Notes: a model not told the origin generated them from the letters alone. Counted from the stretch's first letter, positions 51,860 to 61,529 are shown. The stretch: 64,000 bases of DNA from PALG01 sp964495885 (GCA_964495885.1 CAZBWO010000007.1:1-64000), one strand, 5' to 3'. Translations and numbers: made by a program.

Positions 51860-53477
51860 TCAAGTACAAATCCCGCCAAAGTCTGGGTCTGTGTGATCGT
51901 TCACCAGCTGCTTTAGGATTCATATCATAGCGGGTAATTTTTTCTACGGAATAGTCTTTAAATTGTTGTTTCAGCTTGGTCTGTTGGTCTTCGGAAACCA
52001 ATAATCCAAATTGTCTTTCCTCTGGATATTCAATTTCCTTCCCTTCGGAAATCACTTCAATAGGTTTTCCATAGGCCCAAATCAACTCTGGGGTAAAACC
52101 TCCCAGTTCATACACCGGAAGCTTAGTTTCAGCCTGCCATTGGTTTAATTCAGCAAGGCTTTTATATTCAGGATTTACGGTGAGGGCTGAAGCCATGGGC
52201 ATTCCGAAGCACATAATCGTCACAATAAATGTAATGGTACCGTAAAATGTGTGTTGTATATTTTTCTGGTAAAGACTTCGGAATATAAAAACACCAATGG
52301 TACATAATGCGATAGATAACAATACAAACCAAATCCAGTTTCCGCTAAGTTGGTCTTTTAAAAAGAAGTAACCTCCTATTGGAAAAACAATCCCTATTAA
52401 GGCAATCAACCCAAAGTTGAAGTAGACTGGGAAAGTTTCTTTTTTGTCTTTTAAAACTGCAAATCTTCTAAAAAGATATTCCAAATAAAATGCGGTATTT
52501 AACGCCAATGGGATCAGCACGGGTAGCAAATACCTAGATTTTTTTTCAGGAATGATAGATAACAAAACCACAGATAGGGTCGTCCACCAAAAGGTAAGTA
52601 GATACCCTTTTTTATGGAACACCCTATTCTTAAGATAGGGGTACAAGAGCCCTATAAATGCTGGGATGGTCCAAATACCACTTTGCGTGAAAAAACTCCA
52701 GTAGTAATAAAACGGACGAACATTGTAGCCTGTCCAATTAGCCGCTTCTTTTTGTGTTATTTCCGCAATGGCTTCCGCATCAAAAGTATATACATACCAA
52801 TGCCACCAACCAGAAAGCAATGTGGTAATTGCTAAAAATACAATGATGGGTAGCCATCTTTTTTTAATGCGTTGGTATTTCCAAACAATTCCGAAGGCAA
52901 TTAAAAAGGGAAGGAGTAGGGCATATAAAGATACCGGTCCTTTACTCAAAAACGAACCGCCAAAAAATAGCGCAGCTACCAATGCGTTTTGATATAATTT
53001 TTGATCGGATGTAAAAAACCGAAACAAAAAGTAGATACTTCCCATCATAAAAGCATGGGTAAAAATGTCCCACTGCCCATTACGCCCTGCGAAGATGATA
53101 TAAAACGAAGTAACTAAAACAAGTCCGCTGGTAAGGGCATACGTTTTATGATTGGTAAATTTTAGGGCTAATTTATAACTAAAAAGCACTGTGATGAGTC
53201 CCATAATCGCAGCTGGCAATCTAAGTGCCACCAAACTTTTAAGTCCGAATAAGAGTGCAAACCCAGCCGTAATCCAAGTAGGAAGCGGTGGTTTTTGATA
53301 GCGTGGCTCTCCGTTTAGGGTGGTGAAAATCCAGTTTCCGTCGTGAATCATTTCCCTGGCCGTGGTAAAATTTCGGGCCTCCATAATATTCACAAAAATC
53401 GCATCAAGGTTTACAAAGAAAATTCCGAGGCAAACCAAGATAAGGAGTAAGATGGGATGTTCACGAAGCAACTTCAT
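51846..53477 (-). CDS. GT39 family (ArnT/PMT-like) glycosyltransferase
   Basis: 543 residues from the ATG at 53477. Eleven or twelve transmembrane helices. The first periplasmic loop carries MEARNFTTAREM (acidic catalytic region) and GEPRYQKPPLPTW, the PMT_2/ArnT pattern. It transfers a sugar from a polyprenyl-phosphate carrier to a lipid or protein acceptor outside the membrane. It overlaps the LAB_N gene by 17 bases and is the last gene of a three-gene leftward operon with its probable donor-making GT2. Confidence 0.9.
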   Translation of the reverse strand: MKLLREHPILLLILVCLGIFFVNLDAIFVNIMEARNFTTAREMIHDGNWIFTTLNGEPRYQKPPLPTWITAGFALLFGLKSLVALRLPAAIMGLITVLFSYKLALKFTNHKTYALTSGLVLVTSFYIIFAGRNGQWDIFTHAFMMGSIYFLFRFFTSDQKLYQNALVAALFFGGSFLSKGPVSLYALLLPFLIAFGIVWKYQRIKKRWLPIIVFLAITTLLSGWWHWYVYTFDAEAIAEITQKEAANWTGYNVRPFYYYWSFFTQSGIWTIPAFIGLLYPYLKNRVFHKKGYLLTFWWTTLSVVLLSIIPEKKSRYLLPVLIPLALNTAFYLEYLFRRFAVLKDKKETFPVYFNFGLIALIGIVFPIGGYFFLKDQLSGNWIWFVLLSIALCTIGVFIFRSLYQKNIQHTFYGTITFIVTIMCFGMPMASALTVNPEYKSLAELNQWQAETKLPVYELGGFTPELIWAYGKPIEVISEGKEIEYPEERQFGLLVSEDQQTKLKQQFKDYSVEKITRYDMNPKAAGERSHRPRLWRDLYLITKR

Positions 53478-54087
53478 TCTTTCCAATAAAGATATTACGA
53501 AGGTAAATAATCAATCCCGAACCATGACCAATGAGCAGCACAGGATCTTTTCTATAGATTGCATACACAATTATAAGTGCAGCTCCCAAGGCACTCAATC
53601 GCCAGAAACCAATGGGTAAATGTGATTCTTTTTTACGTTCAGAATACATCCATTGATATACAAATCGGAAGGTAAACAGCACTTGTGCAAAGATGCCCAA
53701 CCACAATAACCATGATGGAATGGCTTCGTTATTGAACAATTCATAAATATCATATTCCCCATTGTTGTATCCGTAAATAACGATAAGTATTGGGAAGACC
53801 AGTAAAAACCCCCGAAACCAAATCGGACTTTTTTGCCATTGTCCTTGTAAATGAAGATTTCTTATGTAGATGAAATAAGTAAGCGATTGCCCCAACATGA
53901 TGGCAAAATCGTCCCGGAGGTACCCATATACAAAAAGCAAAAAAGAAGCTAGTAAACTTAATTTCCAAAAAAGGGAGGGAGTGACAATGCGTTTATTTTT
54001 TTCTGAAAGGAACCACTGAATAAACAAACGCCCCGAAAATAGGATTTGGGCCAAAAAGCCAATGGAATAAATTATCCAGTTACTCAT
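53461..54087 (-). CDS. Tandem lipid-A biosynthesis N-terminal domain (LAB_N) protein
   Basis: 208 residues from the ATG at 54087. Two LAB_N copies are visible, at about 5-75 (YSIGFLAQILFSGRLFIQWFLSEK shown in part: QILFSGRLFIQWFLSEK) and about 125-200 (GIFAQVLFTFRFVYQWMYSERK). Each ends with a membrane helix and a short loop ending IRNL or LRNI. The domain occurs in LpxB N-termini and in stand-alone membrane proteins thought to act on lipid carriers. It starts within the stop of the GT2 gene (ATGA). Confidence 0.87.
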   Translation of the reverse strand: MSNWIIYSIGFLAQILFSGRLFIQWFLSEKNKRIVTPSLFWKLSLLASFLLFVYGYLRDDFAIMLGQSLTYFIYIRNLHLQGQWQKSPIWFRGFLLVFPILIVIYGYNNGEYDIYELFNNEAIPSWLLWLGIFAQVLFTFRFVYQWMYSERKKESHLPIGFWRLSALGAALIIVYAIYRKDPVLLIGHGSGLIIYLRNIFIGKNEVAS

Positions 54088-54794
54088 CCTTTCTTTTCCA
54101 CTTCGTAATTGATATACTTTTTCTTCATCCACAGATAGGCAAAGCAATCCATTAACGGTCCCAGCAATCGGTTCCAAAGTCCGAATTTAGCTTTACCGGC
54201 AATGCGGGGAAAGTGCCGTACGGGAACCTGTAAAATTTTTCCATTCTGTAATAAAATCATGGCTGGAAGAAAACGGTGTAATCCTTTAAACATAGGGATG
54301 CGCTTGGCATAGTCTGTTTTAATCACTTTCAGTGGGCAGCCGGTATCGTCCATTCCGTCGTGGGTAAATGCACGACGGATGCCATTCGCAATTTTAGAAG
54401 ACATATTTTTTACAAAGGAATCCTTTCGGTCTGCACGTACTCCTGTAACCAAATCATATTTGTCCATATGTGGCAACAGCTTGTTGAAATCGGCTGGGGA
54501 GGTTTGCAGATCGCTGTCTATGTAGCCCACCAATGTACTTTCAGCATGATCAAAACCTGCTTTAATAGCGGCACTCAATCCGCGGTTTTCCTTAAAGGAG
54601 ATATATTGGAATGCTGCATTCCGTTGACAAATGGCTTCAATAAGTTCCTGGCTTTTATCCTTAGAACCATCATTCACAAATAATACCGAAGTCTTTACGG
54701 GTGCAATTTCTGTATAGGCTAATAATTCGGTTTCCACGCGGGCCAAATTATCTTCTTCGTTATACACCGGAACAATGATGGTAAATTCAAACAT
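54084..54794 (-). CDS. Polyprenyl-phosphate glycosyltransferase (GT2, ArnC/DPM-like)
   Basis: 236 residues from the ATG at 54794 (MFEFTIIVPVYNEEDN). The longer in-frame ORF start at 54884 adds a segment unlike the family and would remove the -7 box. GT-A motifs: FVNDGSKDKS, the metal-binding YIDSDLQTSP and the acceptor-loop sequence. The C-terminal part lacks long transmembrane pairs, so this is a soluble or peripheral DPM1-like enzyme making a polyprenyl-phosphate sugar. It probably provides the donor for the GT39 enzyme of the same operon. Confidence 0.9.
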   Translation of the reverse strand: MFEFTIIVPVYNEEDNLARVETELLAYTEIAPVKTSVLFVNDGSKDKSQELIEAICQRNAAFQYISFKENRGLSAAIKAGFDHAESTLVGYIDSDLQTSPADFNKLLPHMDKYDLVTGVRADRKDSFVKNMSSKIANGIRRAFTHDGMDDTGCPLKVIKTDYAKRIPMFKGLHRFLPAMILLQNGKILQVPVRHFPRIAGKAKFGLWNRLLGPLMDCFAYLWMKKKYINYEVEKKG

Positions 54795-54814
54795 GCCTAA
54801 GACTTTCTTGTTTG

Positions 54815-54822
54815 CAAAAGTA
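54815..54822 (-). promoter_or_regulatory. Candidate -7 box for the GT2 operon
   Basis: CAAAAGTA on the plus strand is TACTTTTG on the gene strand, 20 bases before the ATG at 54794. It supports that start. Confidence 0.5.
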
Positions 54823-54887
54823 TTTCTTTTTTGGAAATAAACCCGAAACCCAAAAAATGATGTTATTTTGCAGTAGAATTTCATTCT

Positions 54888-55835
54888 ATGAAAGTTTTAG
54901 TGACCGGTGCAGCCGGATTTATTGGTTCCCATACTTCGGAACGACTACATAAAATGGGGCATGAAGTGATTGCCATAGACAATTTTTCCCCATATTATGA
55001 TATTCAATTAAAGGAACTCAACGCCAAAGCGTTATTGGAGAGGGAAATAGAGGTTTTTAGGATAGACCTTCGGAAGGATGATCTTTCAAAAACTATTCAG
55101 GAAGGAATTGATTATGTGATCCATTTTGCAGCGCAACCCGGTATTTCCCAAACCAGTACCTTTGAAGACTATTTCTCCAATAATTTCTTCGGAACGCAGC
55201 GTTTATTGGACTTGTTTGAAAACTTTCAGCAAAAACCATTTTTTATCAATATAGCCACTTCTTCCATTTATGGGCTTAATGCAACGATGACCGAAGCTGA
55301 AGCGCCAAAGCCTGCCTCTTGGTACGGAGTTACAAAACTTGCTGCAGAACAGTTGGTTTTAGCCTATTCAAGAAGAGGATTATTACAGGGAACTTCATTG
55401 CGATTGTATTCGGTTTACGGGCCACGCGAACGCCCAGATAAGTTGTATACCCGTTTAATAGATTGTGGGTTAAATGATAAGCCCTTCCCTTTATACGAAG
55501 GCAGTGAGAAGCACCTGCGCAGTTTCACCTACGTACAGGATATCGTGGATGGTATTGTAAGTGTTATAGGAAAAGAAACAGTATGTGATGGCGAGATTTT
55601 TAACTTAGGTACCGAAGAAGAAAAAACCACTGCTGAAGGGATTGCAACGGTTGAAGCAATCCTTGGAAAGAAAATCACCATTGAAAACAAACCGCCAAGA
55701 CCGGGAGACCAATCCCGAACTTGCGCAAATATTGATAAGGCGAGGAAATTGTTGAATTACAATCCGCAAACCACGCTCAAAGAAGGATTGGAAGCGCAGG
55801 TTGCTTGGTTTAGGAAGAACTTTACATCACTTTAA
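54888..55835 (+). CDS. Nucleotide-sugar epimerase/dehydratase (SDR, UGE-like)
   Basis: 315 residues. The Rossmann start TGAAGFIGSHTSERLHKMGHEV, shown as TGAAGFIGSHTSE, is followed by VIHFAAQPGISQT, the catalytic Ser-Tyr-Lys set (TSSIYG and YGVTKLAAE) and LRLYSVYGPRERPD. The closest general match is UDP-glucuronate 4-epimerase and similar enzymes. It is divergent from the GT2/LAB_N/GT39 operon and probably supplies a sugar for surface glycans. Substrate unknown. Confidence 0.9.
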   Translation: MKVLVTGAAGFIGSHTSERLHKMGHEVIAIDNFSPYYDIQLKELNAKALLEREIEVFRIDLRKDDLSKTIQEGIDYVIHFAAQPGISQTSTFEDYFSNNFFGTQRLLDLFENFQQKPFFINIATSSIYGLNATMTEAEAPKPASWYGVTKLAAEQLVLAYSRRGLLQGTSLRLYSVYGPRERPDKLYTRLIDCGLNDKPFPLYEGSEKHLRSFTYVQDIVDGIVSVIGKETVCDGEIFNLGTEEEKTTAEGIATVEAILGKKITIENKPPRPGDQSRTCANIDKARKLLNYNPQTTLKEGLEAQVAWFRKNFTSL

Positions 55836-55839
55836 GAAT

Positions 55840-58800
55840 ATGAAAAAAGGATTGCTAATTGTATTGGTTGCACTTACACACTTTATGGTTGGGGCTCAAA
55901 TTATCAATATTCCAGATGCCAATTTTAAGCAACTTTTATTGGATGCAAATCCTTTACTGGGTACTGCCAAAGATATAAATGGTAACATGATTACGATAGA
56001 TATCAATGGCAATGATGAAATTGAAGAAAGTGAGGCCCTAAATGTATATGAGCTATTTGTAGCGTATGCCTCCATTACAGACATTACGGGGGTTGAATAC
56101 TTTCAAAATCTAACTAACCTGTATATTGAAGGGAATGAAATTTCAAATGATAATTTTGTAAACTTAACAAGCCTTAGAGTTTTAAATATTTCGGAGAACC
56201 AATTTACGAATGCAAACTTTTCAAATCTGGTCAATCTTGAATATTTAAATTTTTCAGATAATCAATTTAATAGTGTTAATCTAAGTGCAAATTTAGCATT
56301 GAAGATATTGGATGTTAGTGGTAATCCACTAGCAGATTTAGACGTCCTTTCCCTTACAGATTTAGAACGCGTATTTGTTAGAAATACAACCCTTACGTCA
56401 TTAGATGTTAGCAACCTTCCTAATCTGTATGATTTGGATGTCATTTTTAATACCAATTTAACCTCTTTAAATGTTACCGGACTAGTAAATTTGGAAGGCT
56501 TGGAATGCTTTAGCAATAATCTAACCTCTTTGGATGTTTCTACTTTAACAAGCTTGACTTTTTTAAGGTGTGAGGGTAATCAAATTCCAACTTTAGACCT
56601 AACAGGTCTTGATCTACTAGAGACGGTGATGTGTGGTTGGAACTTGTTAACCGAATTGGATGTGAGTATGCTGCCTCTTTTAGATGAGTTGCGTTGTAGT
56701 GATAATCAAATTACTTCTTTGGATATTAGTAATAATCCTTTGTTGGACCTTTTGTATTGCAGTAATAATGCACTTACCTATCTCAATTGCAAAAACGGAA
56801 ATGAATTCAATACACTAGACATGGAGTTTAATCCAGATATGGAATATATCTGTGCCGATGAGTTTGAATTGCAACTGATAAACCACTTTATAGATGATTT
56901 TGGTTATACAAATTGTGTGGCCAATTCTTATTGTAGTTTTGTTCCAGGGGGCGAATACTTTACTGTTGAAGGAAACATACAATATGATTTTAATGATAAT
57001 GGTTGTGATTTGGGAGACCCCGTAGCTCCCAATATTAAATTTGAAGTTGCAAGTTTATTGGAAAATGGAGTATTCTTTTCAAAAAGTGATGGTTCTTATT
57101 TTTTGCCCATTACTCAAGGAACACATACCATAACGCCTCAATTGGAAAACCCTAATTATTTTAATGTATTTCCCTCTACATTAACCGTGAATTTTCCTGC
57201 AGATCCCAGTCCTACTCTCCAAGATTTTTGTATTGAAGCCAATGGAGTTCATCCAGACCTTGAAGTTGTCCTGTTACCAATTTTACCTGCAAGACCCGGT
57301 TTTGATGCAAATTATAGAATTCAATATAAGAATAAAGGAAATCAGGTCCAGTCTGGAACTATTACCATGAATTATGAGGATGACTTAATGGATTTGGTTT
57401 CGGCTGTTCCAACTTTTGATGGACAAACTACTAATGAATATTCTTGGAATTTCACCAATCTTCTTCCTTTTGAAAGTAGAACAATAGACATTGTTTTTAA
57501 TATCAATGCTCCAACAGATACACCCCCAGTAAATAATGGAGATGTACTTAATTTTGTAGTAACGATAGATCCAACTGCGGGAGACGAAACACCATTGGAT
57601 AATGAATTTGTACTTGAGCAGGTAGTTGTGGGTTCATTTGATCCTAATGATAAAACTGGTTTACAAGGGGAATCTATTTTAATTGAACAGGTTAATGATT
57701 ACATGACCTACTTAATTAGGTTTGAAAATACGGGGACCTTTCCTGCGGAAAATATTGTGATCAGGGATACGATTGACAGTAGTAAATTTAATGTAGAAAG
57801 CTTACAGATAGTGGGAGCTAGCCATGATTTTGTTGCAAGATCCTTTGAAAATATCTTCGAATTTGTTTTTGAAGGGATTGATCTCCCAAGTTCAGGGAAT
57901 AATCAAGGGTTTGTTTCCTTTAAGATAAAAACGGAAAACCTTTCTGTAGGGGATACATTTAGTAATGATGCAGCAATTTATTTTGATTATAACTTCCCTA
58001 TCATCACCAACAACTTTACAACTACCATAGGTGAATTTGTGCCAGTAGTGGCCAACCAACCACTAAATCTGGAAGCATGTGATATAGATGGGGTCTCAAT
58101 TTTTGATCTTACCGTAACCGAACCGGAAATTCTTGGAGGACAGAATCCAATAGATCACCAAATTACTTTTCATGAAAGTCAAGCTGATGCCAATGCTGGG
58201 GTGAATTCTATTGTCAATACCAGTAATTATGTGAATATTTCCAATCCGCAAACTATTTATATTAGATTGGAACGCTTATCTGATGGAGAATTTGCTACCA
58301 GTAGCTTCAGTTTAATAGTGAATGACTTCCCGGAAATTGTTACTGTATCAGACTTAGTACTTCCTGATGAAAACAATGATGGAATGGAAGTGTTTGATCT
58401 TACCATTAAAGAGTCTGAAATACTAAATGGACAGACTAATATTACACTTCAGTATTTTGAATCCTATGAAAATGCAGTCAATAATATTGATGCAATTTCT
58501 AATCCTTCTGCGTATACAAATAGTATAAATCCGCAAGAGATTTTTGTGAGGATGGAAAACGATTTAACTCAATGTTTGGCTGTAAATTCATTCATCATTT
58601 TTGCAGAACCAACGGCAGGTGTTGAAGATATAAGCAAAGAAACTATCCTAATTTATCCAAACCCAGCAACTTCCAAGGTATGGGTACAATCAAAACTTCC
58701 TATAATTGAAATTAAGATTCAAGGTCAATTGGGGCAAACTATATTTGAGAGGTTTGATAACAGAGGAATTGACTCCTTTTTCGTAGGCAGTTTTCCGCAA

Positions 58801-58866
58801 GGAATTTATTTTGTAGAATTGAGTAATGGAAATACTACTCATATCAAAAAACTTATTATAAAGTAA
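55840..58866 (+). CDS. Secreted leucine-rich repeat T9SS protein
   Basis: 1008 residues from the ATG at 55840. Signal peptide 1-19. About residues 60-330 contain leucine-rich repeats of the Bacteroidota type (LTSLDVSTLTSLTFLRCEGN, in parts; LRCSDNQITSLDISNNPLL). A beta-rich region follows, with a DUF7619-type domain (GSFDPNDKTG ... ENTGTFPAENIVIRDTI ... AAIYFDYNFPI) at about 590-735. Two similar copies of a 90-residue module (FDLTVTEPEILGGQN and FDLTIKESEILNGQT) lie near 755 and 850. The last 75 residues are a T9SS type A sorting domain (ILIYPNPATSKVWV ... KKLIIK). A cell-surface adhesion role is likely. Confidence 0.88.
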   Translation: MKKGLLIVLVALTHFMVGAQIINIPDANFKQLLLDANPLLGTAKDINGNMITIDINGNDEIEESEALNVYELFVAYASITDITGVEYFQNLTNLYIEGNEISNDNFVNLTSLRVLNISENQFTNANFSNLVNLEYLNFSDNQFNSVNLSANLALKILDVSGNPLADLDVLSLTDLERVFVRNTTLTSLDVSNLPNLYDLDVIFNTNLTSLNVTGLVNLEGLECFSNNLTSLDVSTLTSLTFLRCEGNQIPTLDLTGLDLLETVMCGWNLLTELDVSMLPLLDELRCSDNQITSLDISNNPLLDLLYCSNNALTYLNCKNGNEFNTLDMEFNPDMEYICADEFELQLINHFIDDFGYTNCVANSYCSFVPGGEYFTVEGNIQYDFNDNGCDLGDPVAPNIKFEVASLLENGVFFSKSDGSYFLPITQGTHTITPQLENPNYFNVFPSTLTVNFPADPSPTLQDFCIEANGVHPDLEVVLLPILPARPGFDANYRIQYKNKGNQVQSGTITMNYEDDLMDLVSAVPTFDGQTTNEYSWNFTNLLPFESRTIDIVFNINAPTDTPPVNNGDVLNFVVTIDPTAGDETPLDNEFVLEQVVVGSFDPNDKTGLQGESILIEQVNDYMTYLIRFENTGTFPAENIVIRDTIDSSKFNVESLQIVGASHDFVARSFENIFEFVFEGIDLPSSGNNQGFVSFKIKTENLSVGDTFSNDAAIYFDYNFPIITNNFTTTIGEFVPVVANQPLNLEACDIDGVSIFDLTVTEPEILGGQNPIDHQITFHESQADANAGVNSIVNTSNYVNISNPQTIYIRLERLSDGEFATSSFSLIVNDFPEIVTVSDLVLPDENNDGMEVFDLTIKESEILNGQTNITLQYFESYENAVNNIDAISNPSAYTNSINPQEIFVRMENDLTQCLAVNSFIIFAEPTAGVEDISKETILIYPNPATSKVWVQSKLPIIEIKIQGQLGQTIFERFDNRGIDSFFVGSFPQGIYFVELSNGNTTHIKKLIIK

Positions 58867-58875
58867 AAGATAATA

Positions 58876-59541
58876 CTAAACGGTTTTAAGATATTCAAGT
58901 TCTTGAAGCTCCTTTTCGGAAGAAACATTTTTCATAAGTCCCTCTTTCAAAAGATATATCCTATTTGCAATAGACAGCACATCATGGTAATAGTGATCTG
59001 TAATGAGAATACCTTTATATCTTTTTATATTGACCAGTATATTTTTGATTTCCTCTTTGTAAAGTGGTTCTACCATAGTAAAAGGCTCATCCAGTAATAA
59101 AAAGGGATGGCTAAGATGGGCAACCAAGAGCACTTCGAGGTATTTTCTTTGCCCGATGGAAAGTTGTCCAATTTTCTTTTTTTCGAATGCTGAAACTCCC
59201 TTACTATAAAAAATAACATCCTGTAACTCCCCATCCTTGAAAAAGAGTGGAATAATTTGTCTAACCGTTAGGTTTTTGGGCAAAAAATGGTATTGAGGTA
59301 AATAACCAATAATTTGTTGCGGGATGATTTTTTTTTGTTTGATCCTTTTTCCGTCTACAGTTATCTGAAAAGAAGCATTTTTTAATATCCCAAATAGAAT
59401 ATTGAGCAAGGTTGTTTTTCCAGAGCCATTCCTTCCGAATAGCGCCGTGATTTGACCTACGTTTAGGTTCAATGAAACATCTTGAAGGATTGGCTTTTTT
59501 CCAAAAGCATGCTGAATGTTATGTGCGGTTAATTGTTGCAA
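58876..59541 (-). CDS. ABC transporter ATP-binding protein
   Basis: 221 residues. Walker A GRNGSGKTT, signature-like LSIGQRKYLEVLLV (serine-isoleucine-glycine instead of LSGGQ), Walker B FLLLDEPFT and the His switch TDHYYHD. The long membrane partner expected for an exporter is missing; only the 98-residue protein at 59519 precedes it, with which it overlaps by 23 bases. Confidence 0.9.
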   Translation of the reverse strand: MQQLTAHNIQHAFGKKPILQDVSLNLNVGQITALFGRNGSGKTTLLNILFGILKNASFQITVDGKRIKQKKIIPQQIIGYLPQYHFLPKNLTVRQIIPLFFKDGELQDVIFYSKGVSAFEKKKIGQLSIGQRKYLEVLLVAHLSHPFLLLDEPFTMVEPLYKEEIKNILVNIKRYKGILITDHYYHDVLSIANRIYLLKEGLMKNVSSEKELQELEYLKTV

Positions 59542-59815
59542 TCAAATAGATGATTAAAGGAATGGCTAATATGGAAAGGTTTATCAAAAGCACCCATTTA
59601 TAAAGTATTCTTTTAGATAGTCCAAGATTGAAATACATGGTGTATTCCTGTTTCTGAAATGTTTGAAATCCTATAAAACCAATAAGACTGCCTACAGTTC
59701 CAAATAGTAAAATAGACCATGTTAAGCTGAACAGCATTGCTACAACCGCAGCAAACGAAAGGTTATAAAGGGTTACATCCTTGTAGTATTTGAATAATGC
59801 CCTGTAATTTTTCAC
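59519..59815 (-). CDS. Small membrane protein, probable partner of ABC ATPase
   Basis: 98 residues from a GTG codon that overlaps the meaB stop (GTGA). Three hydrophobic helices at about 15-35, 38-50 and 70-93. I do not recognise a family. Translational coupling to the ATPase that follows suggests it is its membrane subunit, perhaps as an oligomer, but it is much shorter than normal permeases. Confidence 0.75.
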   Translation of the reverse strand: MKNYRALFKYYKDVTLYNLSFAAVVAMLFSLTWSILLFGTVGSLIGFIGFQTFQKQEYTMYFNLGLSKRILYKWVLLINLSILAIPLIIYLIATINRT

Positions 59816-60888
59816 AGTGAAAGTAAAATTTCAGCAGCCTCAAAAGGGGTTGTTTTATTTTCGGCTAATAATTGCTGTTGTTTTTGAAGTGCGGCCTGCA
59901 CCTTTGGGTTTTCGAAAAAATTCCGCTTCAGGCTATTCTCAATAGTTTGTAACAACCAATATTGGCTTTGTTCACTTCTTTTTTGCTTAAAATAACCACT
60001 TCCATGGGTTTGTTTTAGGTAGGCTTGCATAAGCTCCCAAATAGCTTCAATCCCTTCATTTTTTACAGCAGAGCAGGTTAGTGTTTTGGGAACCCAACCG
60101 CTTTCCTTTTCAGGATAAAGATGCAACGCCCTGTTAAATTCCACTTTGGCCAGTTTGGCAGCTTTTAGGTTGTCACCATCTGCTTTGTTAATGACAATCG
60201 CATCGGCCATTTCCATGATACCACGTTTTATGCCTTGCAATTCGTCGCCTGCTCCTGCTAGTTTCAGCAATAGAAAGAAATCGGTCATACTATGCACTGC
60301 GGTTTCGCTTTGTCCCACGCCAACGGTTTCTATTAGAATAACATCAAACCCTGCCGCTTCACAAAGAATAATGGTTTCCCTGGTCTTCCTTGCAACACCT
60401 CCAAGTGAATCACCACTGGCTGAAGGACGTATAAATGCATTTGGGTTCCGCACGAGTTCTTCCATACGGGTTTTGTCTCCTAAAATGCTTCCTTTGCTAA
60501 TGGTACTGCTAGGGTCTACGGCCAGAACGGCTACCTTTTTCCCAGCCTTGGTAAGTAATTCGCCCAAGCGTTCTATAAAAGTACTTTTTCCCACCCCGGG
60601 AACACCAGTAATACCAATCCTAAAGGAGCCAGCACTATGAGGCAGGCAGTTTTTAATTAATTCTTTGGCTTGTTCTTGATGTTTCGTAGCGGTACTTTCT
60701 ACAAGGGTAATACCCTGGCTTAAGGCTACTTGATCTCCTTTCAACAATTTTTTGGATAAGGCATCCACATCTATTTTCTCTTGCCGTTTCGCAATGATTT
60801 TTTGTGCTGCTGGTGCATGGGTATGAGACGGTGGGGAAACCCCTTCTTTTTCCTGTAATGCAGATTGATGTTTTTTATCCTTTGCCAC
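59812..60888 (-). CDS. meaB: Methylmalonyl-CoA mutase-associated GTPase MeaB
   Basis: 358 residues. A G3E-family GTPase that protects and reloads adenosylcobalamin on methylmalonyl-CoA mutase. The P-loop is GVPGVGKS (residues 95-102), with ETVGVGQSE as G3 and NKADGDN as G4. An unusual 30-residue N-terminal tail rich in Lys, His and Pro precedes the family start; the core is of normal length. The mutase genes are not in the window. Confidence 0.94.
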   Translation of the reverse strand: MAKDKKHQSALQEKEGVSPPSHTHAPAAQKIIAKRQEKIDVDALSKKLLKGDQVALSQGITLVESTATKHQEQAKELIKNCLPHSAGSFRIGITGVPGVGKSTFIERLGELLTKAGKKVAVLAVDPSSTISKGSILGDKTRMEELVRNPNAFIRPSASGDSLGGVARKTRETIILCEAAGFDVILIETVGVGQSETAVHSMTDFFLLLKLAGAGDELQGIKRGIMEMADAIVINKADGDNLKAAKLAKVEFNRALHLYPEKESGWVPKTLTCSAVKNEGIEAIWELMQAYLKQTHGSGYFKQKRSEQSQYWLLQTIENSLKRNFFENPKVQAALQKQQQLLAENKTTPFEAAEILLSL

Positions 60889-60986
60889 GAAGGGAAGTTA
60901 AAACATTTTTATAAATTGAAATAATTTGCAACACTTACATTTTCCATTCGTCTTTTAACCGAACAGCAACCAAAAAAACCATCATT

Positions 60987-61529
60987 TTGTCTAACACATT
61001 ACTGGTTGAGCAATGCAAACAGCAAAACCGAAAAGCGCAAATGGCGTTATACCGCCAATATTGTGACGGCATGTTTGTAGTGGCTCACAGGTATATGAAA
61101 GACACTGCAGCAGCAGAAGATGCCCTGCAGGAAGCGTTCATAAAAGCGTTTCGAAAAATTGGCCAGTTCAAAGGGGACGTCACCTTTGGGGCCTGGCTTA
61201 AGCGAATTGTCATCAATACCTGCTTGGACGCCCTAAAGGCTAAAAAGATGGAACAGGTAGAGGTAGATGAAGAAACGCTAAGTATTGTGGAAGAAGATAC
61301 ATGGGAAGTTCCAGATGAAGCCACGGTGCAGGAAGTAGTAGATGCTATTGAAGCACTTGAGGACCCGTATGGCGCAGTGGTAAAGCTCTTTCTGTTGGAA
61401 GGATATGACCATCGGGAGATTTCCAAGGTTATGGGAATTACGGAAAGTGCTTCCAGAACCTATCTTCACCGCGGGAAGAACAAGATTAGAAAACAATTAA
61501 AACATTTAGAAAATGGCACAGGATATTAG
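60987..61529 (+). CDS. RNA polymerase ECF-type sigma factor
   Basis: 180 residues starting at TTG. Sigma region 2 (MALYRQYCDGMFVVAHRYMK, DAEDALQE-like AAEDALQEAFIKAFR, FGAWLKRIVINTCLD) and region 4 (LFLLEGYDHREISKVMGITE, TYLHRGKNKIRKQLK) are both present. A glutamate-rich linker separates them. It is followed, with 17-base overlap, by a membrane anti-sigma-like gene. Together they should control a surface or envelope regulon. Confidence 0.92.
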   Translation: MSNTLLVEQCKQQNRKAQMALYRQYCDGMFVVAHRYMKDTAAAEDALQEAFIKAFRKIGQFKGDVTFGAWLKRIVINTCLDALKAKKMEQVEVDEETLSIVEEDTWEVPDEATVQEVVDAIEALEDPYGAVVKLFLLEGYDHREISKVMGITESASRTYLHRGKNKIRKQLKHLENGTGY

